DNA of 64,000 nt, taken from positions 8,494,001-8,558,000 of the forward strand of contig NZ_CP109162.1 of assembly GCF_035920445.1 (NCBI RefSeq), given 5' to 3'. Made by a program: the position numbers and the translations under genes. This DNA is from Nocardia sp. NBC_01730. GTDB lineage: Bacteria > Actinomycetota > Actinomycetes > Mycobacteriales > Mycobacteriaceae. This document shows, piece after piece, positions 28,655-39,608 of the stretch (within the stretch, counting starts at the first letter, position 1; each line of letters begins with the position of its first letter). The notes below the pieces were generated by a model. That model searched no databases. It worked only from the letters and a program-made list of their open reading frames with translations, and was not told the origin of the DNA.

Positions 28655-29386
28655 GTGAGTCTTGTGCTGCTACCCGCCGTCGATGTCGCCAATGGAGAGG
28701 CCGTGCGCCTCGTGCAGGGGGAAGCCGGTAGCGAAACCAGCTACGGCTCGCCTCGCGAGGCGGCGCTGGCGTGGCAGGAAGCCGGCGCGGACTGGGTGCA
28801 TCTGGTCGATCTGGACGCGGCCTTCGGTCGCGGTTCGAATCGGGAACTACTCGCGGGCGTCGTCGGTGAACTCGACGTCAAGGTGGAACTGTCCGGTGGC
28901 ATCCGCGACGACGAGACCCTGGAGGCGGCGCTGGCCACCGGCTGCGCCCGGGTGAACCTCGGCACCGCCGCATTGGAGGACCCGGTCTGGTGCGCCACGG
29001 CGATCGCACGCCACGGCGATCGGATCGCCGTCGGCTTGGATGTGCGCATCGTCGACGGCGAGCACCGGCTCCGCGGCCGCGGGTGGGTCAGTGACGGCGG
29101 CGACCTGTGGGAGGTGCTCGAGCGCCTCGAGCGCGACGGCTGCTCGCGCTACGTGGTAACCGATGTGACCAAGGACGGCACGCTCACCGGTCCCAACCTC
29201 GACCTGCTGCGCGAGGTCTGCGCGGCGACCGACGCGCCGGTGATCGCTTCCGGTGGTGTCTCCACCATCGAAGACCTGGTCGCGATCGCCGAGCTGGTGC
29301 CAGAAGGCGTCGAGGGCTCGATCGTCGGCAAGGCGCTCTACGCGGGCCGGTTCACCCTGCCCGAGGCGCTGGCCGCGGTGAGATGA
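28655..29386 (+). CDS. priA: bifunctional ProFAR/phosphoribosylanthranilate isomerase (PriA)
   Basis: 243 residues, beta/alpha barrel. It isomerises ProFAR in histidine synthesis and, in actinobacteria, also phosphoribosylanthranilate in tryptophan synthesis. Catalytic acids are Asp10 (PAVDV) and Asp129 (GLDVRIVD). Phosphate-binding GGIRDD and ASGGVST loops are present. No trpF is found with trpE, trpC, trpB and trpA in this window, which fits the dual role. The GTG start follows a leaderless-type -10. The stop overlaps the next gene as ATGA. Confidence 0.94.
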   Translation: MSLVLLPAVDVANGEAVRLVQGEAGSETSYGSPREAALAWQEAGADWVHLVDLDAAFGRGSNRELLAGVVGELDVKVELSGGIRDDETLEAALATGCARVNLGTAALEDPVWCATAIARHGDRIAVGLDVRIVDGEHRLRGRGWVSDGGDLWEVLERLERDGCSRYVVTDVTKDGTLTGPNLDLLREVCAATDAPVIASGGVSTIEDLVAIAELVPEGVEGSIVGKALYAGRFTLPEALAAVR

Positions 29387-30198
29387 GCCGCGAGCTGAGG
29401 TCCATGCTCGCCGTGGCGAGTGAGATCCTGGATTCGGTGAGCCCGCGGTTCGTCGAGGGTATCGGCGCGCCGAGCGCGGTCACCAAGGGCCGCAACGACT
29501 TCGCGACCGAGCTCGACCTGGAGCTGGAGCGCACCATCTCCGCCGAGCTGGAGCGGCGCACCGGAATCGAGGTGCACGGCGAGGAATTCGGCGGACCCCA
29601 GCTCACCTCGGGCGCCACCTGGGTGCTCGACCCGATCGACGGCACGTTCAACTACTCGTCGGGGCATCCGCTCTCCGGAATGCTGCTCGCGCTGGTGCGC
29701 GACGGCGAGCCGGTGCTCGGTCTGACCTGGCTGCCGCTGCTCGGCCGCCGCTACGCCGCCGTGGCCGGTGGCCCGGTGCTGCTGGACGGCCGTGCGCTGC
29801 CGCCGCTGCCACAAGGCAAGCTGGCCGAGGCGATGATCGGTTTCGGCGCCTTCAACGTGGATTCGCGCGGCCGCATCCCCGGCCAGTTCCGCTTCGATCT
29901 GCTCGGCCCGCTGAGCAGGTTGTCCTCCCGGGTTCGCATGCACGGCTCCACCGGTATCGATCTGGCGTTCACCGCCTCCGGCGTGCTCGGCGGCGCGATC
30001 GTCTTCGGGCACCATCCGTGGGACAACGCGGCAGGCGTCGCGTTGGTGCGCGCGGCGGGCGGCGTGGTCACCGACCTGGCAGGCGCGCCGTGGACGATCA
30101 CGTCCGGCTCGGTGCTCGCGGCCGCGCCCGGCGTGCACGAAGAACTGCTCGAGATGATCTGCACGGTCGCCGACCCTGCGGCCACGGAGGAGGAGTGA
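29383..30198 (+). CDS. impA: inositol monophosphatase-family phosphatase
   Basis: 271 residues. A magnesium-dependent, lithium-type phosphatase: GEEFGG with Glu67/68, DPIDGT with Asp83 and Asp86, and WDNAAG with Asp214 bind the metals. The ATG at 29383 overlaps the priA stop, and hisF follows 4 bases later. In mycobacteria the equivalent gene (impA) holds the same position between hisA and hisF. Family members hydrolyse inositol phosphate or histidinol phosphate. As no separate histidinol phosphatase is seen in this cluster, a role as HisN is possible but unproven. Confidence 0.9.
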   Translation: MSRELRSMLAVASEILDSVSPRFVEGIGAPSAVTKGRNDFATELDLELERTISAELERRTGIEVHGEEFGGPQLTSGATWVLDPIDGTFNYSSGHPLSGMLLALVRDGEPVLGLTWLPLLGRRYAAVAGGPVLLDGRALPPLPQGKLAEAMIGFGAFNVDSRGRIPGQFRFDLLGPLSRLSSRVRMHGSTGIDLAFTASGVLGGAIVFGHHPWDNAAGVALVRAAGGVVTDLAGAPWTITSGSVLAAAPGVHEELLEMICTVADPAATEEE

Positions 30199-30202
30199 GG
30201 CA

Positions 30203-30976
30203 ATGACGTTGGCAGTACGCGTGATTCCGTGTCTGGACGTCGACGCAGGCCGGGTGGTCAAGGGCGTGCAGTTCGAAAACCTGCGCGACGCGGGTGATCC
30301 CGTCGAGCTGGCCGCCCTCTATGACGCGCAAGGTGCCGACGAGCTGACCTTCCTCGACGTCACCGCCTCCGCAGGCGACCGCGGCACCATGATCGACGTC
30401 GTGACCCGCACCGCCGAGCAGATCTTCATCCCGCTCACCGTCGGCGGCGGCGTGCGCGCCGTCGACGACGTGGACCGGCTGCTGCGCGCAGGCGCCGACA
30501 AGGTCTCGGTGAACACCGCCGCGATCGCGCGCCCCGAGGTGTTGCGCGAGATGTCCGAGCGGTTCGGCTCGCAGTGCATCGTGCTGTCGGTGGACGCGCG
30601 GACCGTGCCGGACGGCCGGCCCGGCACTCCTTCCGGCTGGGAGGTGACCACGCACGGCGGCAAGCGCGGCACCGGTATCGACGCGGTCGAATGGGCGGTG
30701 CGCGGCGCCGAACTCGGCGTCGGCGAAATCCTGCTCAACTCGATGGACGCCGACGGAACCAAGGCCGGTTTCGATCTGCCGATGATCCGCGCAGTGCGGG
30801 CGGCGGTGACGGTGCCGGTGATCGCCAGCGGTGGAGCGGGCGCGGTCGAACACTTCGCGCCGGCCGTCCACGCGGGCGCCGACGCGGTATTGGCGGCCAG
30901 CGTGTTCCACTTCGGTGACCTGACCATCGGCCAGGTCAAAGATTCGATGCGGGCGGAGAAAATCGTCGTCCGGTAG
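30203..30976 (+). CDS. hisF: imidazole glycerol phosphate synthase, cyclase subunit
   Basis: 257 residues, beta/alpha barrel partner of HisH. It uses ammonia to turn PRFAR into imidazole glycerol phosphate and AICAR. Asp12 in PCLDVD is one of the catalytic acids, and the second lies in the VDART strand. The phosphate sites are in [13 protein letters not shown] and [20 protein letters not shown] precedes the ATG. It follows impA closely, and hisI is 165 bases downstream. Confidence 0.97.
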   Translation: MTLAVRVIPCLDVDAGRVVKGVQFENLRDAGDPVELAALYDAQGADELTFLDVTASAGDRGTMIDVVTRTAEQIFIPLTVGGGVRAVDDVDRLLRAGADKVSVNTAAIARPEVLREMSERFGSQCIVLSVDARTVPDGRPGTPSGWEVTTHGGKRGTGIDAVEWAVRGAELGVGEILLNSMDADGTKAGFDLPMIRAVRAAVTVPVIASGGAGAVEHFAPAVHAGADAVLAASVFHFGDLTIGQVKDSMRAEKIVVR

Positions 30977-31141
30977 CGATTGGCGGAAATCCGCCGCGCG
31001 GGAAGGCGTGCAGCACGGTCTGAATACTCGGAGAGGCGGAACAGCGCACCTGGCAGGTCCTCGGCGAGCTGCGGCGGTCCCGCGCGAACTGAGCGAGAAC
31101 CTCCTGCGTCCACCGCACGGCGTGCCTGTTATAACCGTGCT

Positions 31142-31489
31142 ATGAGTCTCGATCCCGCCATCGCCGACCGTCTCAAGCGCAACGACGCCGGGTTGGTGTC
31201 CGCCGTCGCGCAGGAGCGCGCCACCGGTGACGTGCTGATGGTCGCGTGGATGGACGACGAGGCACTGGCGCGGACGCTGGAAACCCGCAAGGCGACGTAC
31301 TATTCGCGCTCGCGGCGACAGTACTGGGTCAAGGGGGAAACCTCCGGCCACACCCAGTACGTGCACGAAGTGCGGCTCGACTGCGATGGCGACACGATCC
31401 TGCTCGTCGTCGATCAGGAAGGCGCCGCCTGCCACACCGGCACGCACACTTGCTTCGACTCGGATGTGCTGCTGTCTGCCCGGTCCTGA
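31142..31489 (+). CDS. hisI: phosphoribosyl-AMP cyclohydrolase
   Basis: 115 residues, single-domain HisI without the HisE pyrophosphohydrolase, as usual in actinobacteria. It opens the purine ring of phosphoribosyl-AMP. Zinc ligands are in [20 protein letters not shown] and a following CF. WMDDEAL and [14 protein letters not shown] are family marks. A TATAAC-type element 6 bases before ATG 31142 suggests a leaderless start and an independent promoter. It converges on a MarR gene. Confidence 0.95.
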   Translation: MSLDPAIADRLKRNDAGLVSAVAQERATGDVLMVAWMDDEALARTLETRKATYYSRSRRQYWVKGETSGHTQYVHEVRLDCDGDTILLVVDQEGAACHTGTHTCFDSDVLLSARS

Positions 31490-31499
31490 ACGCGCCTGC

Positions 31500-32009
31500 C
31501 TAGGATCCGGACGGCCGCTGGTCGTCCTTACCGGAAGAGGTGAGCCCGGCGGGCTGGTTCAGTGCGCCGGCCAAGTGCTCGGCCAGCCGCTCGCCGAGCT
31601 CGGCGAGCTGAGCCGTCTGTTCGTCGTCCAGGCCGTCCAACACCATGTTCCGGACCGCGTCCAGATATCCCGGCGCGGCCTCGACGACCTTCAGATATCC
31701 GTCGTCGGTCAGCACGGCGTGGACGCCGCGCCGACCGGCGGTCGCCGACCGCTGCGCCCAGCCCATGCGCTCCAGCTTCGACACCACATGGGACAGCCGT
31801 GATAGCGATGCATTTGCTTTGTTGGCAAGCTCACTCATCTGCAGCCGGTGCCCCGGTTCCTCGGACAGCAGGGTAAGCACCCAGTACTCGAAATGTGTCA
31901 CGCCGGATTCGCGCTGCAGCTGGGTGTCCAAAGCGCCTGGTAGACGAGTCATCAGCGCCACAGTCGCACGCCAAGCTCGTTGTTCGACGGGGTCGAGCCA
32001 CTTCGTCAC
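31500..32009 (-). CDS. MarR-family transcriptional regulator
   Basis: 169 residues. A winged-helix DNA-binding domain lies at about 35-105, with the recognition helix in ANASLSRLSHVVSKLERMGW and the wing in GRRGVHAVLTDDG. Dimerisation helices stand at both ends. GTG 32009 has GAAAGAAGG upstream. The 5' region contains ACGTGGTTTT (32035-32044) and AAAACGT (32066-32072) in inverted orientation, a possible operator. The effector and targets are unknown; the nearest candidate target is the membrane protein gene upstream. Confidence 0.88.
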   Translation of the reverse strand: MTKWLDPVEQRAWRATVALMTRLPGALDTQLQRESGVTHFEYWVLTLLSEEPGHRLQMSELANKANASLSRLSHVVSKLERMGWAQRSATAGRRGVHAVLTDDGYLKVVEAAPGYLDAVRNMVLDGLDDEQTAQLAELGERLAEHLAGALNQPAGLTSSGKDDQRPSGS

Positions 32010-32152
32010 TGTGTGCCTTCTTTCAAGCCAAGTGACGTGGTTTTGTAGTCAGCTAGTGATTATTGAAAACGTGCTTCACAGTCACCCGCGATATCGAGTT
32101 TGCCATGACTTCGCTCGACCGTCATAAAGATGGGCGTATGACATGTGTTCAC

Positions 32153-32740
32153 TCACAAGCCCTCGGGGTGTGTCGGGCTGGGGTCTGCCGTGGGCGCCGG
32201 TGCGGTGGGCTGCCCGGTCGACTTTTTCGGGTGCCTGCGTCGCCACTTGCGCAGCAGGACCAGGCCGACCACGGCGAGAAAAACCAGCGCCGCCACGATC
32301 GCGCCGACGAGCGAGGCGCCGCGGAACGCGGGCGCGTCGACGTCCAGGATCCGTTCTCCGGCATGGGCGGCGTTGCTGCCGCCCAACACGATGGTCAGGG
32401 TCATCAGATTGGGGATCGCGGCCAGCGTCGCGACGACCACGGCAGCGCCCGCGAGGAATCTGCCCGCCCTGCGGCGCCAGACCAGCACGGCGGACAGCAA
32501 CAGAAAAAGCGGCACGGCGGTACCCAATCCGCCGTAGACCAGGCCCCAGCCGATGCCCTTGGCGAAGCTGCCCCCCATCAGGTCCGCGAGCCGCTGCGCC
32601 CACCAGCGCGGGATGAACGCGGCCAGGATGAAGTAGGCGATGACGAGGACCGCGAGGATCGCGAGTCCACCGATGATCCGCGCGCGCCACGTGGCCCACA
32701 CGGACTTCCGCCCGCCTGGCTGAACCTCGGTCGACGTCAT
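32153..32740 (-). CDS. four-helix membrane protein of unknown function
   Basis: 195 residues with four hydrophobic segments, near 22-48, 72-88, 95-122 and 142-160. The C-terminal tail is basic and Pro/Thr-rich and probably cytoplasmic. A GGSNAAHAGERILDVDAPAF loop lies between helices 3 and 4. It resembles permease-annotated membrane proteins of mycobacteria and nocardiae, but no transport motif is seen. It is in line with the MarR gene downstream. Confidence 0.65.
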   Translation of the reverse strand: MTSTEVQPGGRKSVWATWRARIIGGLAILAVLVIAYFILAAFIPRWWAQRLADLMGGSFAKGIGWGLVYGGLGTAVPLFLLLSAVLVWRRRAGRFLAGAAVVVATLAAIPNLMTLTIVLGGSNAAHAGERILDVDAPAFRGASLVGAIVAALVFLAVVGLVLLRKWRRRHPKKSTGQPTAPAPTADPSPTHPEGL

Positions 32741-32804
32741 GAATCCAGCGTAAGCCGGACCATCGGTGCCGACCGGGCTCCGTGGACGCGGCGCGTCGCG
32801 CCGT

Positions 32805-33260
32805 CTATTTGGTGCTCAGGAACTTCAGGGCCTCGTCGGCGTGCACGGTGGCGCGCAGCTCGCCGGCGATGATCTTGCTGATCGCGCGGTCGGTGTCGAT
32901 GACGAACGTCTGCCGCTTCACCGGCGCCAGCTTGCCGAGTAGCCCGCGTTTGACGCCGAACTGCGCCGCGACCGCGCCGTCGGAGTCGGAGAGCAGTGGA
33001 TAGCCGAGGCGCTGCTTGTCGGCGAACCCGGCCTGGGTCTCCACGCTGTCGGTGCTGATGCCGACGCAGGTGGCGCCGACGGCGGCGAATTCGGCGGCCA
33101 GGTCACGGAAGTGACAGGCTTCGGCCGTGCAGACCGGGGTGTTTGCCGCGGGATAGAAGAAAAGAACCAGCGGGCCGTTCGCCAGCAACGCATCGAGCGA
33201 GCGGGGGGTGCCGGACTGGTCGGGAAGCTCGAAGTGCGGAGCGAGCTGTCCTGGCTGCAT
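32805..33260 (-). CDS. bcp: thiol peroxidase of the Bcp/PrxQ type
   Basis: 151 residues. It reduces hydrogen peroxide and organic peroxides. The peroxidatic Cys44 is in TPVCT and the resolving Cys49 follows at the spacing of PrxQ enzymes. Preceding it is FFYPAAN, and a conserved Arg lies further on. ATG 33260 gives the usual start [14 protein letters not shown]; the frame extends upstream without support. The gene stands just before trpE on the opposite strand, as bcpB does in M. tuberculosis. Reductant probably thioredoxin. Confidence 0.92.
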   Translation of the reverse strand: MQPGQLAPHFELPDQSGTPRSLDALLANGPLVLFFYPAANTPVCTAEACHFRDLAAEFAAVGATCVGISTDSVETQAGFADKQRLGYPLLSDSDGAVAAQFGVKRGLLGKLAPVKRQTFVIDTDRAISKIIAGELRATVHADEALKFLSTK

Positions 33261-33431
33261 GACCGAGAACACTACCGGGTGCTCGGCCGATTCGATATTC
33301 GGCGGCCGGTGCCGTGCCCGCACGGGGGCTTCCTGGTGCTCGTGCCCGCCGACGAGCCGCTGCGATGCGATCGCCTGCGTCGGTGGCCGGGCACGAGCCG
33401 AGGGGTGCGCGGCGCGTCCGCCGCGGTGCGG

Positions 33432-33731
33432 CTACGCGCCGATCAGCGCGGCCACCTCGGGATTCTTGATCGCCATGACGTCGAGGATGCCGTGCGCGCG
33501 CAGGAAAGGCCTCAGTTCCTTGATGCGATCACTGTGCGTGGCGTACTCATCAGGAAAGTGGTTCTTGTCCAAGGACTCCAGCGCTTTGACATAGGTGACG
33601 AAAGACGCGAGGGCGTTGATCGAACCGGTGGTCTGCTGGTGGCCCATCTGACTCATGCCTGCCATCCGTGGAGCGTGGGTAGGCGGGGCACCGTGGCCCG
33701 GGATGGGCGCTACCGGTTGCGAGGGGTACAT
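33432..33731 (-). CDS. small hypothetical protein
   Basis: 99 residues. The ATG at 33731 has GAGGAAAC upstream. The N-terminal 30 residues are rich in Pro, His, Gly and Met; the rest looks helical ([39 protein letters not shown]). No family was recognised. It is divergent from trpE, with 190 bases between the starts. Confidence 0.6.
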   Translation of the reverse strand: MYPSQPVAPIPGHGAPPTHAPRMAGMSQMGHQQTTGSINALASFVTYVKALESLDKNHFPDEYATHSDRIKELRPFLRAHGILDVMAIKNPEVAALIGA

Positions 33732-33923
33732 CAGTTGTTTCCTCTCGAGGTGGATACCGCATGCGACGTCGAACGCAGCGAGTGTAGTGACGGCCGCCAC
33801 AGGTCCTGCGGTCGCGTAGGAACCGGACGGTCGACTGTCCGATTTGTCGTGATCATTGACCGTGCTGTCGTAATCACCGACACCGCCGACCGGCGTGTCA
33901 GCCCGACCTGGGATGATGGGCGC

Positions 33924-35489
33924 ATGCCAGGCGCGTCCACTCCCACCACCACGACCCGCGAACAATTCCATCAGCTGGCCGCGGAGCACCGGGTTGTCCC
34001 GGTGACCCGAAAGGTGCTGGCGGACTCCGAAACTCCGCTGTCGACCTACCGCAAGCTGGCTGGCGACCGGGCGGGCACCTTCTTGTTCGAGTCCGCGGAG
34101 AACGGAAGGTCTTGGTCACGCTGGTCGTTCATCGGCGCGGGCAGCCCGTCGGCGCTGACCGTCGTCGATGGTGAGGCCGCCTGGCTCGGCCATATCCCGG
34201 CCGACGCGCCCTCCGGCGGCGATCCGCTGGTCGCCCTGCGCGAGACCCTGGAGCTGCTGCGGACCGAGCGGCTGCCCGGCCTTCCTCCGCTGACCAGCGG
34301 CATGGTCGGTTACCTCGGCTACGACGCGGTGCGCAGGATGGAGCGCCTGCCGAACCTGACGCTGGACGACCTGCGACTGCCGGAAATGGTGCTGCTGCTG
34401 GCCACCGATCTGGCCGCCTTCGACCACCACGAGGGCGCGATCACGCTGATCGCCAACGCGGTGAACTGGAACGCCAGCGCCGAGCGGGCCGATGCGGCCT
34501 ACGACGACGCGGTGGCCAGGCTGGACCGGATGACCGCGGCGCTCGGCGCGCCGGCCGATTCCACCGTTTCGGTGTTCGACCAGCCCGAACCGCGGTACCG
34601 GCGCAGGCGTACCACCGAGGAGTTCGGCGCAGGCGTTCGTCGCCTGGTCAAGGAGATCGAGGCGGGCGAGGCGTTCCAGGTGGTGCTGTCCCAGCGCTTC
34701 GAAATGGACTACAACGGTGCGCCGCTGGACCTGTACCGGATGCTGCGCGCGTCGAACCCGAGCCCGTACATGTATCTGCTGCACATCCCGGACGGCGAGG
34801 GCGGCACCGCGTTCTCCATCGTCGGGTCCAGCCCGGAATCGCTGGTGACCGTGAAGGACGGCGTCGCGACGACCCATCCGATCGCAGGCACCCGCTGGCG
34901 CGGCGTCAGCGAGGAGGAGGACCTGCTGCTGGAGAAGGGGCTGCTCGCCGACGAGAAGGAGAACGCCGAGCACCTCATGCTCGTCGATCTCGGCCGCAAC
35001 GATCTGGGCCGGGTGTGCGAGCCGGGCACCGTGCGGGTCACCGAGTACCGGCACATCGAGCGCTACAGCCACGTCATGCACCTGGTGTCGACGGTGTCGG
35101 GTCAGCTGGCGTCCGGCCGGATCGCGCTGGACGCGGTGCGGGCCTGCTTCCCGGCAGGCACGCTCTCCGGTGCGCCCAAGGTGCGGGCGATGGAGCTGAT
35201 CGAGGAGTTGGAGCCGACCCGCCGCGGCATCTACGGCGGAGTCGTCGGCTACTTGGACTTTGCCGGTGACGCGGACACCGCGATCGCCATCCGCACGGCG
35301 TTGCTGAAGGACGGTACGGCCTACGTCCAGGCAGGCGCGGGCGTTGTCGCGGACTCGGACCCGGACTACGAAGACGTCGAATCGCGCAACAAGGCGATGG
35401 CGGTATTGAAGGCGATCGCGGCGGCCGAGACGGTCCGGGCCTACGGTGCGGCTCCGGCTCCGGGTGCGGCGAACGGCGGAGCCCGATGA
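33924..35489 (+). CDS. trpE: anthranilate synthase component I
   Basis: 521 residues. It makes anthranilate from chorismate with ammonia from TrpG, which is not in this window. The feedback motif near the N-terminus reads FLFESAENG, the place of the LLES tryptophan-binding segment. The catalytic C-terminal half has [40 protein letters not shown] and [20 protein letters not shown] 33924 lies 6 bases after GATGAT, so leaderless initiation is possible. No Trp-rich leader peptide was found. The stop overlaps the next gene as ATGA. Confidence 0.96.
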   Translation: MPGASTPTTTTREQFHQLAAEHRVVPVTRKVLADSETPLSTYRKLAGDRAGTFLFESAENGRSWSRWSFIGAGSPSALTVVDGEAAWLGHIPADAPSGGDPLVALRETLELLRTERLPGLPPLTSGMVGYLGYDAVRRMERLPNLTLDDLRLPEMVLLLATDLAAFDHHEGAITLIANAVNWNASAERADAAYDDAVARLDRMTAALGAPADSTVSVFDQPEPRYRRRRTTEEFGAGVRRLVKEIEAGEAFQVVLSQRFEMDYNGAPLDLYRMLRASNPSPYMYLLHIPDGEGGTAFSIVGSSPESLVTVKDGVATTHPIAGTRWRGVSEEEDLLLEKGLLADEKENAEHLMLVDLGRNDLGRVCEPGTVRVTEYRHIERYSHVMHLVSTVSGQLASGRIALDAVRACFPAGTLSGAPKVRAMELIEELEPTRRGIYGGVVGYLDFAGDADTAIAIRTALLKDGTAYVQAGAGVVADSDPDYEDVESRNKAMAVLKAIAAAETVRAYGAAPAPGAANGGAR

Positions 35490-36295
35490 CGGCCGTCCCC
35501 GACGGCGAACCGGGCACCGCCAGGGAGCACGCGACCGAGGTGAACGCCGAAGCCGGGCGGGCATCCGTCCCGCCGCCACACGGATCCGGGGCGGCCGCCA
35601 GCGCCCACACCGGGTCCCGCCGCAGGTATCCGGTCGGCACCGTCGTGTTGCTCGCCCTGGCCGCCGCCGCGCTCTGGGGCTCCTCCCGGATGACCTGGGT
35701 GACGCTCACCTCCTCCGACGGCCTCACCCAGCCGCGCACCGACCACCTCAACGGCGGCGTGTGGTTCGGCGTGCTGACGCCGATGGCACTGGTTCTGCTC
35801 GCCTCGATCGCGGCCGTGCTGGCCACGAGGGGCTGGCTGCGCCGCGTGATCGGCGTGCTCATCACGCTGGTCGCCGCGGTGACCGCGGTTCCGGCGTTCG
35901 CGCTGCTGACCAACTCCGGCAAGATCGCCGAACGGGCCGCGAAACTCGCGGAACTACCGGCCCGCGCGCAGGTGGGGGAGGTGACGCCGACGGTGTTCCC
36001 GGCCGCGCTCGCGTTACTCGGCGCGATCGCCGCGTTCGTGGCGGGCGCACTGTTGACCCGCATGCCCGCCGAGACCGGACGCCTGTCCGGTAAGTACGAC
36101 AACCCGGTCTTCCGGCGCGCCGCCGCCACGGCGGAGGTCACGCAGCGGCGTGCGGAGACCGCGGACCCCGAGCCGCCGCCTCAGCTGTCGGAGCGCGTGT
36201 TGTGGGACGCGCTGGACGCGGGCACCGATCCGACCGAGGAGTCAGCGCCTCCGGGCGATCCGGACTCCGGCAAAGCGGGCAGACATGAACGCTGA
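35486..36295 (+). CDS. trp-operon-associated membrane protein (TIGR02234-like)
   Basis: 269 residues with four hydrophobic segments, near 51-70, 92-114, 120-138 and 170-192. Both ends are polar and probably cytoplasmic. A protein of this kind sits between trpE and trpC in mycobacteria and relatives (Rv1610-like). An ATGA overlap couples it to trpE. Its role is unknown; a transport or membrane function tied to tryptophan supply is only inferred from its constant position. Confidence 0.8.
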   Translation: MTAVPDGEPGTAREHATEVNAEAGRASVPPPHGSGAAASAHTGSRRRYPVGTVVLLALAAAALWGSSRMTWVTLTSSDGLTQPRTDHLNGGVWFGVLTPMALVLLASIAAVLATRGWLRRVIGVLITLVAAVTAVPAFALLTNSGKIAERAAKLAELPARAQVGEVTPTVFPAALALLGAIAAFVAGALLTRMPAETGRLSGKYDNPVFRRAAATAEVTQRRAETADPEPPPQLSERVLWDALDAGTDPTEESAPPGDPDSGKAGRHER

Positions 36296-36478
36296 GCTGT
36301 TCCCGCGTGGCGGCTGTGACGGGTCTTACCTTGTGCCAGGCCCTTCTGCGTGGTCCAAGACAAACCCCGGCGCAAAGGCGGCGGGTCCTTCCATTTATTC
36401 TTTGTCAGCATCGGTGAGACAGCGCCTGGGGGGATTCTCAGGTAGCAAGTCCGTCTCCCCAGAAAGGATTCGAGCCAG

Positions 36479-37297
36479 ATGACGGTACTCGACTCGATTC
36501 TCGACGGGGTCCGCGCGGATGTGGCCGCTCGGGAAGCCCTTCTCGACTTCCAGGCGGTGAAGGCCAAGGCCGCCGCGGCGTCCGCGCCGTTGGACGCCCG
36601 CGCCGCGCTCCTCGAAGACGGCATCGGCGTCATCGCCGAGGTCAAACGGGCCAGCCCGTCCAAGGGCGAGCTCGCCGACATCCCGGACCCGGCGAGCCTG
36701 GCCAAAGCCTACGAGGACGGTGGCGCCAGGATCATCAGCGTGCTCACCGAGGGCCGCCGCTTCAACGGGTCACTGGACGATTTGGACGCGGTCCGTGCGA
36801 CGGTGAACATCCCGATCCTGCGGAAGGACTTCGTCGTCGGCCCGTACCAGATCCACGAGGCCCGCGCGCACGGCGCGGACGTCATCCTGCTGATCGTCGC
36901 TGCGCTGCAGCAGGACGTGCTGACCTCGCTGATCGATCGCACCGAATCGCTGGGCATGACCGCGCTGGTGGAAGTGCACACCGAGGAGGAGGCCGATCGT
37001 GCGCTCGAGGCGGGCGCCTCCGTGATCGGCGTGAACGCCCGCGACCTCAAGACGCTCGAGGTCGACCGCGATGTGTTCGCGCGGATCGCGCCCGGCCTGC
37101 CCACCGAGGTCATCCGGATCGCCGAGTCCGGCATCCGCGGCACCGCTGACCTGCTGGCATACGCGGGCGCGGGCGCGGACGCCGTTCTCGTCGGCGAGGG
37201 CCTGGTGACCAGCGGCGATCCAAGGGCCGCTGTGTCCGAGCTGGTGACCGCGGGTACCCATCCGTCTTGCCCCAAGCCCGCGCGGCGGGGCCGGTGA
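36479..37297 (+). CDS. trpC: indole-3-glycerol phosphate synthase
   Basis: 272 residues, beta/alpha barrel. It closes the indole ring from CdRP with loss of CO2 and water. Catalytic lysines and acids are in [13 protein letters not shown] and [13 protein letters not shown], with further marks [24 protein letters not shown] and IAESGIRG. A 183-base gap with its own ribosome binding site (AGAAAGGA) separates it from the membrane protein gene, so a second promoter is possible. The stop overlaps trpB as GTGA. Confidence 0.96.
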   Translation: MTVLDSILDGVRADVAAREALLDFQAVKAKAAAASAPLDARAALLEDGIGVIAEVKRASPSKGELADIPDPASLAKAYEDGGARIISVLTEGRRFNGSLDDLDAVRATVNIPILRKDFVVGPYQIHEARAHGADVILLIVAALQQDVLTSLIDRTESLGMTALVEVHTEEEADRALEAGASVIGVNARDLKTLEVDRDVFARIAPGLPTEVIRIAESGIRGTADLLAYAGAGADAVLVGEGLVTSGDPRAAVSELVTAGTHPSCPKPARRGR

Positions 37298-38568
37298 CAG
37301 GAGTGGGGTCGCTACCTCAGGCGAGCGACGGCGTGGCACAGCGCAGCGGTCACGAGCCGGACTCGGGCGGGCACTTCGGCGTCTACGGCGGGCGTCACGT
37401 CCCCGAGGCGCTGATGGCGGTGATCGAGGAGGTCACCGTCGAGTACGAGAAGTCGCGCATCGACGAGTCCTTCCTGAACGAGCTCGATCGGCTGCAGCGC
37501 GACTACACCGGCCGTCCCTCGCCGGTGTTCGAGTGCAAGCGTCTTGCCGAGCACGCGGGCGGCGCGCGCATCCTGCTCAAGCGCGAGGATCTGAATCACA
37601 CCGGTTCGCACAAGATCAACAACGTGCTCGGCCAGGCCCTGCTCGCCAAGCGCATGGGCAAGACGCGGGTGATTGCCGAGACCGGGGCCGGCCAGCACGG
37701 TGTGGCCACCGCGACCGCGTGTGCGCTGCTAGGCCTGGACTGCGTGGTCTACATGGGCGCCGTCGACACCGCGCGCCAGGCGCTGAACGTGGCCCGCATG
37801 CGGCTGCTCGGCGCCGAAGTGGTTTCGGTGCGCTCCGGCTCGCAGACCCTGAAAGACGCCATCAACGAGGCGCTGCGCGACTGGGTGACCAACGCCGACG
37901 ACACCTACTACTGCTTCGGTACCGCCGCGGGCCCGCACCCGTTTCCGACGCTGGTGCGCGATTTCCAGCGCGTCGTCGGCTTGGAGGCCCGCGCCCAGGT
38001 GCAGGCGTCGACCGGCAGGCTGCCCGATGCGGTCGCCGCCTGTGTCGGCGGCGGCTCCAACGCCATCGGCATCTTCCACGCCTTCCTCGACGACCCCGAG
38101 GTCCGTCTGATCGGCTACGAGGCGGCCGGTGAGGGCGTCGAAACCGGACGCCACGCGGCCACCTTTACCGGCGGAACGCCGGGCGCCTTCCAGGGCGCCT
38201 ACTCCTACCTGCTGCAGGACGAGGACGGCCAGACCATCGAGTCGCACTCGATCTCGGCGGGCTTGGACTACCCGGGCGTCGGCCCCGAGCACGCCTACCT
38301 CAAAGACATCGGGCGTGCCGAGTACCGGCCGGTCACCGACGCCGAGGCGATGGACGCGCTGTTGCTGCTCAGCCGCGCCGAGGGCATCATCCCGGCGATC
38401 GAGTCCGCACATGCGGTAGCGGGCGCGCTGCAACTGGGCAAGGAGCTCGGCCCAGGCGCGATCATCCTGGTGAATCTTTCCGGCCGGGGCGACAAGGACA
38501 TGGACACGGCGGCGCGTTGGTTCCGGCTGTTCGACGACGAGAACGAGCCGAAGGAAACGCACCAGTGA
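37294..38568 (+). CDS. trpB: tryptophan synthase beta chain
   Basis: 424 residues, PLP enzyme joining indole and serine. The PLP lysine is Lys107 in GSHKINN. Other marks are [11 protein letters not shown], the phosphate loop GGGSNAIG, and [10 protein letters not shown]. The N-terminus ([11 protein letters not shown]) is typical. The GTG start at 37294 shares bases with the trpC stop, and trpA starts within the trpB stop. Confidence 0.97.
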   Translation: MTGVGSLPQASDGVAQRSGHEPDSGGHFGVYGGRHVPEALMAVIEEVTVEYEKSRIDESFLNELDRLQRDYTGRPSPVFECKRLAEHAGGARILLKREDLNHTGSHKINNVLGQALLAKRMGKTRVIAETGAGQHGVATATACALLGLDCVVYMGAVDTARQALNVARMRLLGAEVVSVRSGSQTLKDAINEALRDWVTNADDTYYCFGTAAGPHPFPTLVRDFQRVVGLEARAQVQASTGRLPDAVAACVGGGSNAIGIFHAFLDDPEVRLIGYEAAGEGVETGRHAATFTGGTPGAFQGAYSYLLQDEDGQTIESHSISAGLDYPGVGPEHAYLKDIGRAEYRPVTDAEAMDALLLLSRAEGIIPAIESAHAVAGALQLGKELGPGAIILVNLSGRGDKDMDTAARWFRLFDDENEPKETHQ

Positions 38569-39365
38569 GTCAGCAGTCCCGCCTCGCCAACACCTTCGCG
38601 GCCTGCCGCGCCGATGCCCGTGCCGCGCTGATCGGCTATCTGCCCGCGGGCTTCCCCGATCTGGCCGGTTCGATCGAGGTCGTCCGCGCGATGGTCGAAT
38701 CCGGTTGCGACATCATCGAAGTCGGCGTCGCCTACTCCGATCCCGTGATGGACGGCCCGACCATCCAGGCCGCCGCCGAGCAGGCGCTGCGCGGTGGTGT
38801 CCGGGTCCGCGACGCGTTCGCTGTGGTCGAGGCGGTCACCGGCGCGGGAGGCCAGGCCGTGGTGATGAGCTACTGGAATCCGGTGCTCCAATACGGCGTC
38901 GACCGCTTCGCGCGCGATCTGGCCGCCGCGGGTGGCTCGGGCATCATCACCCCGAATCTGATCCCGGAGGAAGCCGACGACTGGTTCGTCGCCTCGGCCA
39001 CGCACAACCTGGATCGCATCTTCCTGGTCGCGCCGTCATCCACGGAGGAGCGGCTGGTGAAGACGCTCGAGGCCAGCCGCGGCTTCGTATATGCGGCCTC
39101 GACGATGGGCGTCACCGGTGCCCGCGACGTGGTGTCCTCGGCAGCGCCCGCGCTGTGCGCGCGTATCCGCGCCAACTCCGACATCCCGATCGGCGTCGGC
39201 CTCGGCGTGCGCTCGGGGGCCCAGGCCGCGGAGATCGCCTCGTACTCGGACGGAGTCATCGTTGGCTCGGCGCTGGTGAGCGCCGCGGGCGAGGGGCTGG
39301 ACGCGGTCCGCGCCCTCACCGCCGAGCTTGCCGACGGTGTGCGCTCGGCGACCGTTGCGTCGTAG
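38565..39365 (+). CDS. trpA: tryptophan synthase alpha chain
   Basis: 266 residues, beta/alpha barrel that releases indole from indole-3-glycerol phosphate. Catalytic acids are Glu52 (IIEVGV) and Asp63 (SDPVMDGP). [14 protein letters not shown] and GVGLGVRSG are the phosphate-binding part. The GTG start overlaps the trpB stop as GTGA. A short hairpin follows the gene. Confidence 0.97.
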   Translation: MSQQSRLANTFAACRADARAALIGYLPAGFPDLAGSIEVVRAMVESGCDIIEVGVAYSDPVMDGPTIQAAAEQALRGGVRVRDAFAVVEAVTGAGGQAVVMSYWNPVLQYGVDRFARDLAAAGGSGIITPNLIPEEADDWFVASATHNLDRIFLVAPSSTEERLVKTLEASRGFVYAASTMGVTGARDVVSSAAPALCARIRANSDIPIGVGLGVRSGAQAAEIASYSDGVIVGSALVSAAGEGLDAVRALTAELADGVRSATVAS

Positions 39366-39379
39366 CGCACTCAGCGCAA

Positions 39380-39398
39380 GGCGGCGAACCGCGCCGCC
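39380..39398 (+). terminator. possible terminator after trpA
   Basis: GGCGGCG at 39380-39386 and CGCCGCC at 39392-39398 form a 7-pair stem with the loop AACCG, 15 bases after the trpA stop. There is no T-run. The GC-rich context makes chance more likely than for the longer hairpins in this window. Confidence 0.4.
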
Positions 39399-39596
39399 TC
39401 CACCCTCGCAGGCCCGATTGTGCCTCGACCGTCCGCACGCTCCGGCAGCGAGCCTCGTCGTATTCTGCACTCGCACCGATGCTCGCCGTCGCGACCCGCG
39501 GTCAGTCGACCATCCGCACCGCGTTCGGAGTCGCGGCGCTGAGCCTCGCCGCGGCGGGGGCGGTGCGGTGGTGGCGGCGCGGGTGCGGATCTCCGC

Positions 39597-39608
39597 TACG
39601 GTGGCCCC
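39597..39608 (+). promoter_or_regulatory. -10 element of a probable leaderless lgt promoter
   Basis: TACGGT at 39597-39602 fits TANNNT and ends 6 bases before the lgt GTG. No ribosome binding site precedes that codon. Confidence 0.6.

Noticed and set aside
36296..36478. A trp attenuator or T-box in the gap before trpC
   Set aside because: Some short complementary runs exist, but no Trp-rich leader peptide, no clear antiterminator pair and no convincing T-box core were found.
39479..39608. A small ORF with RWWRR before lgt
   Set aside because: It has no stop before running far into lgt in another frame, and the region is explained by the lgt promoter.
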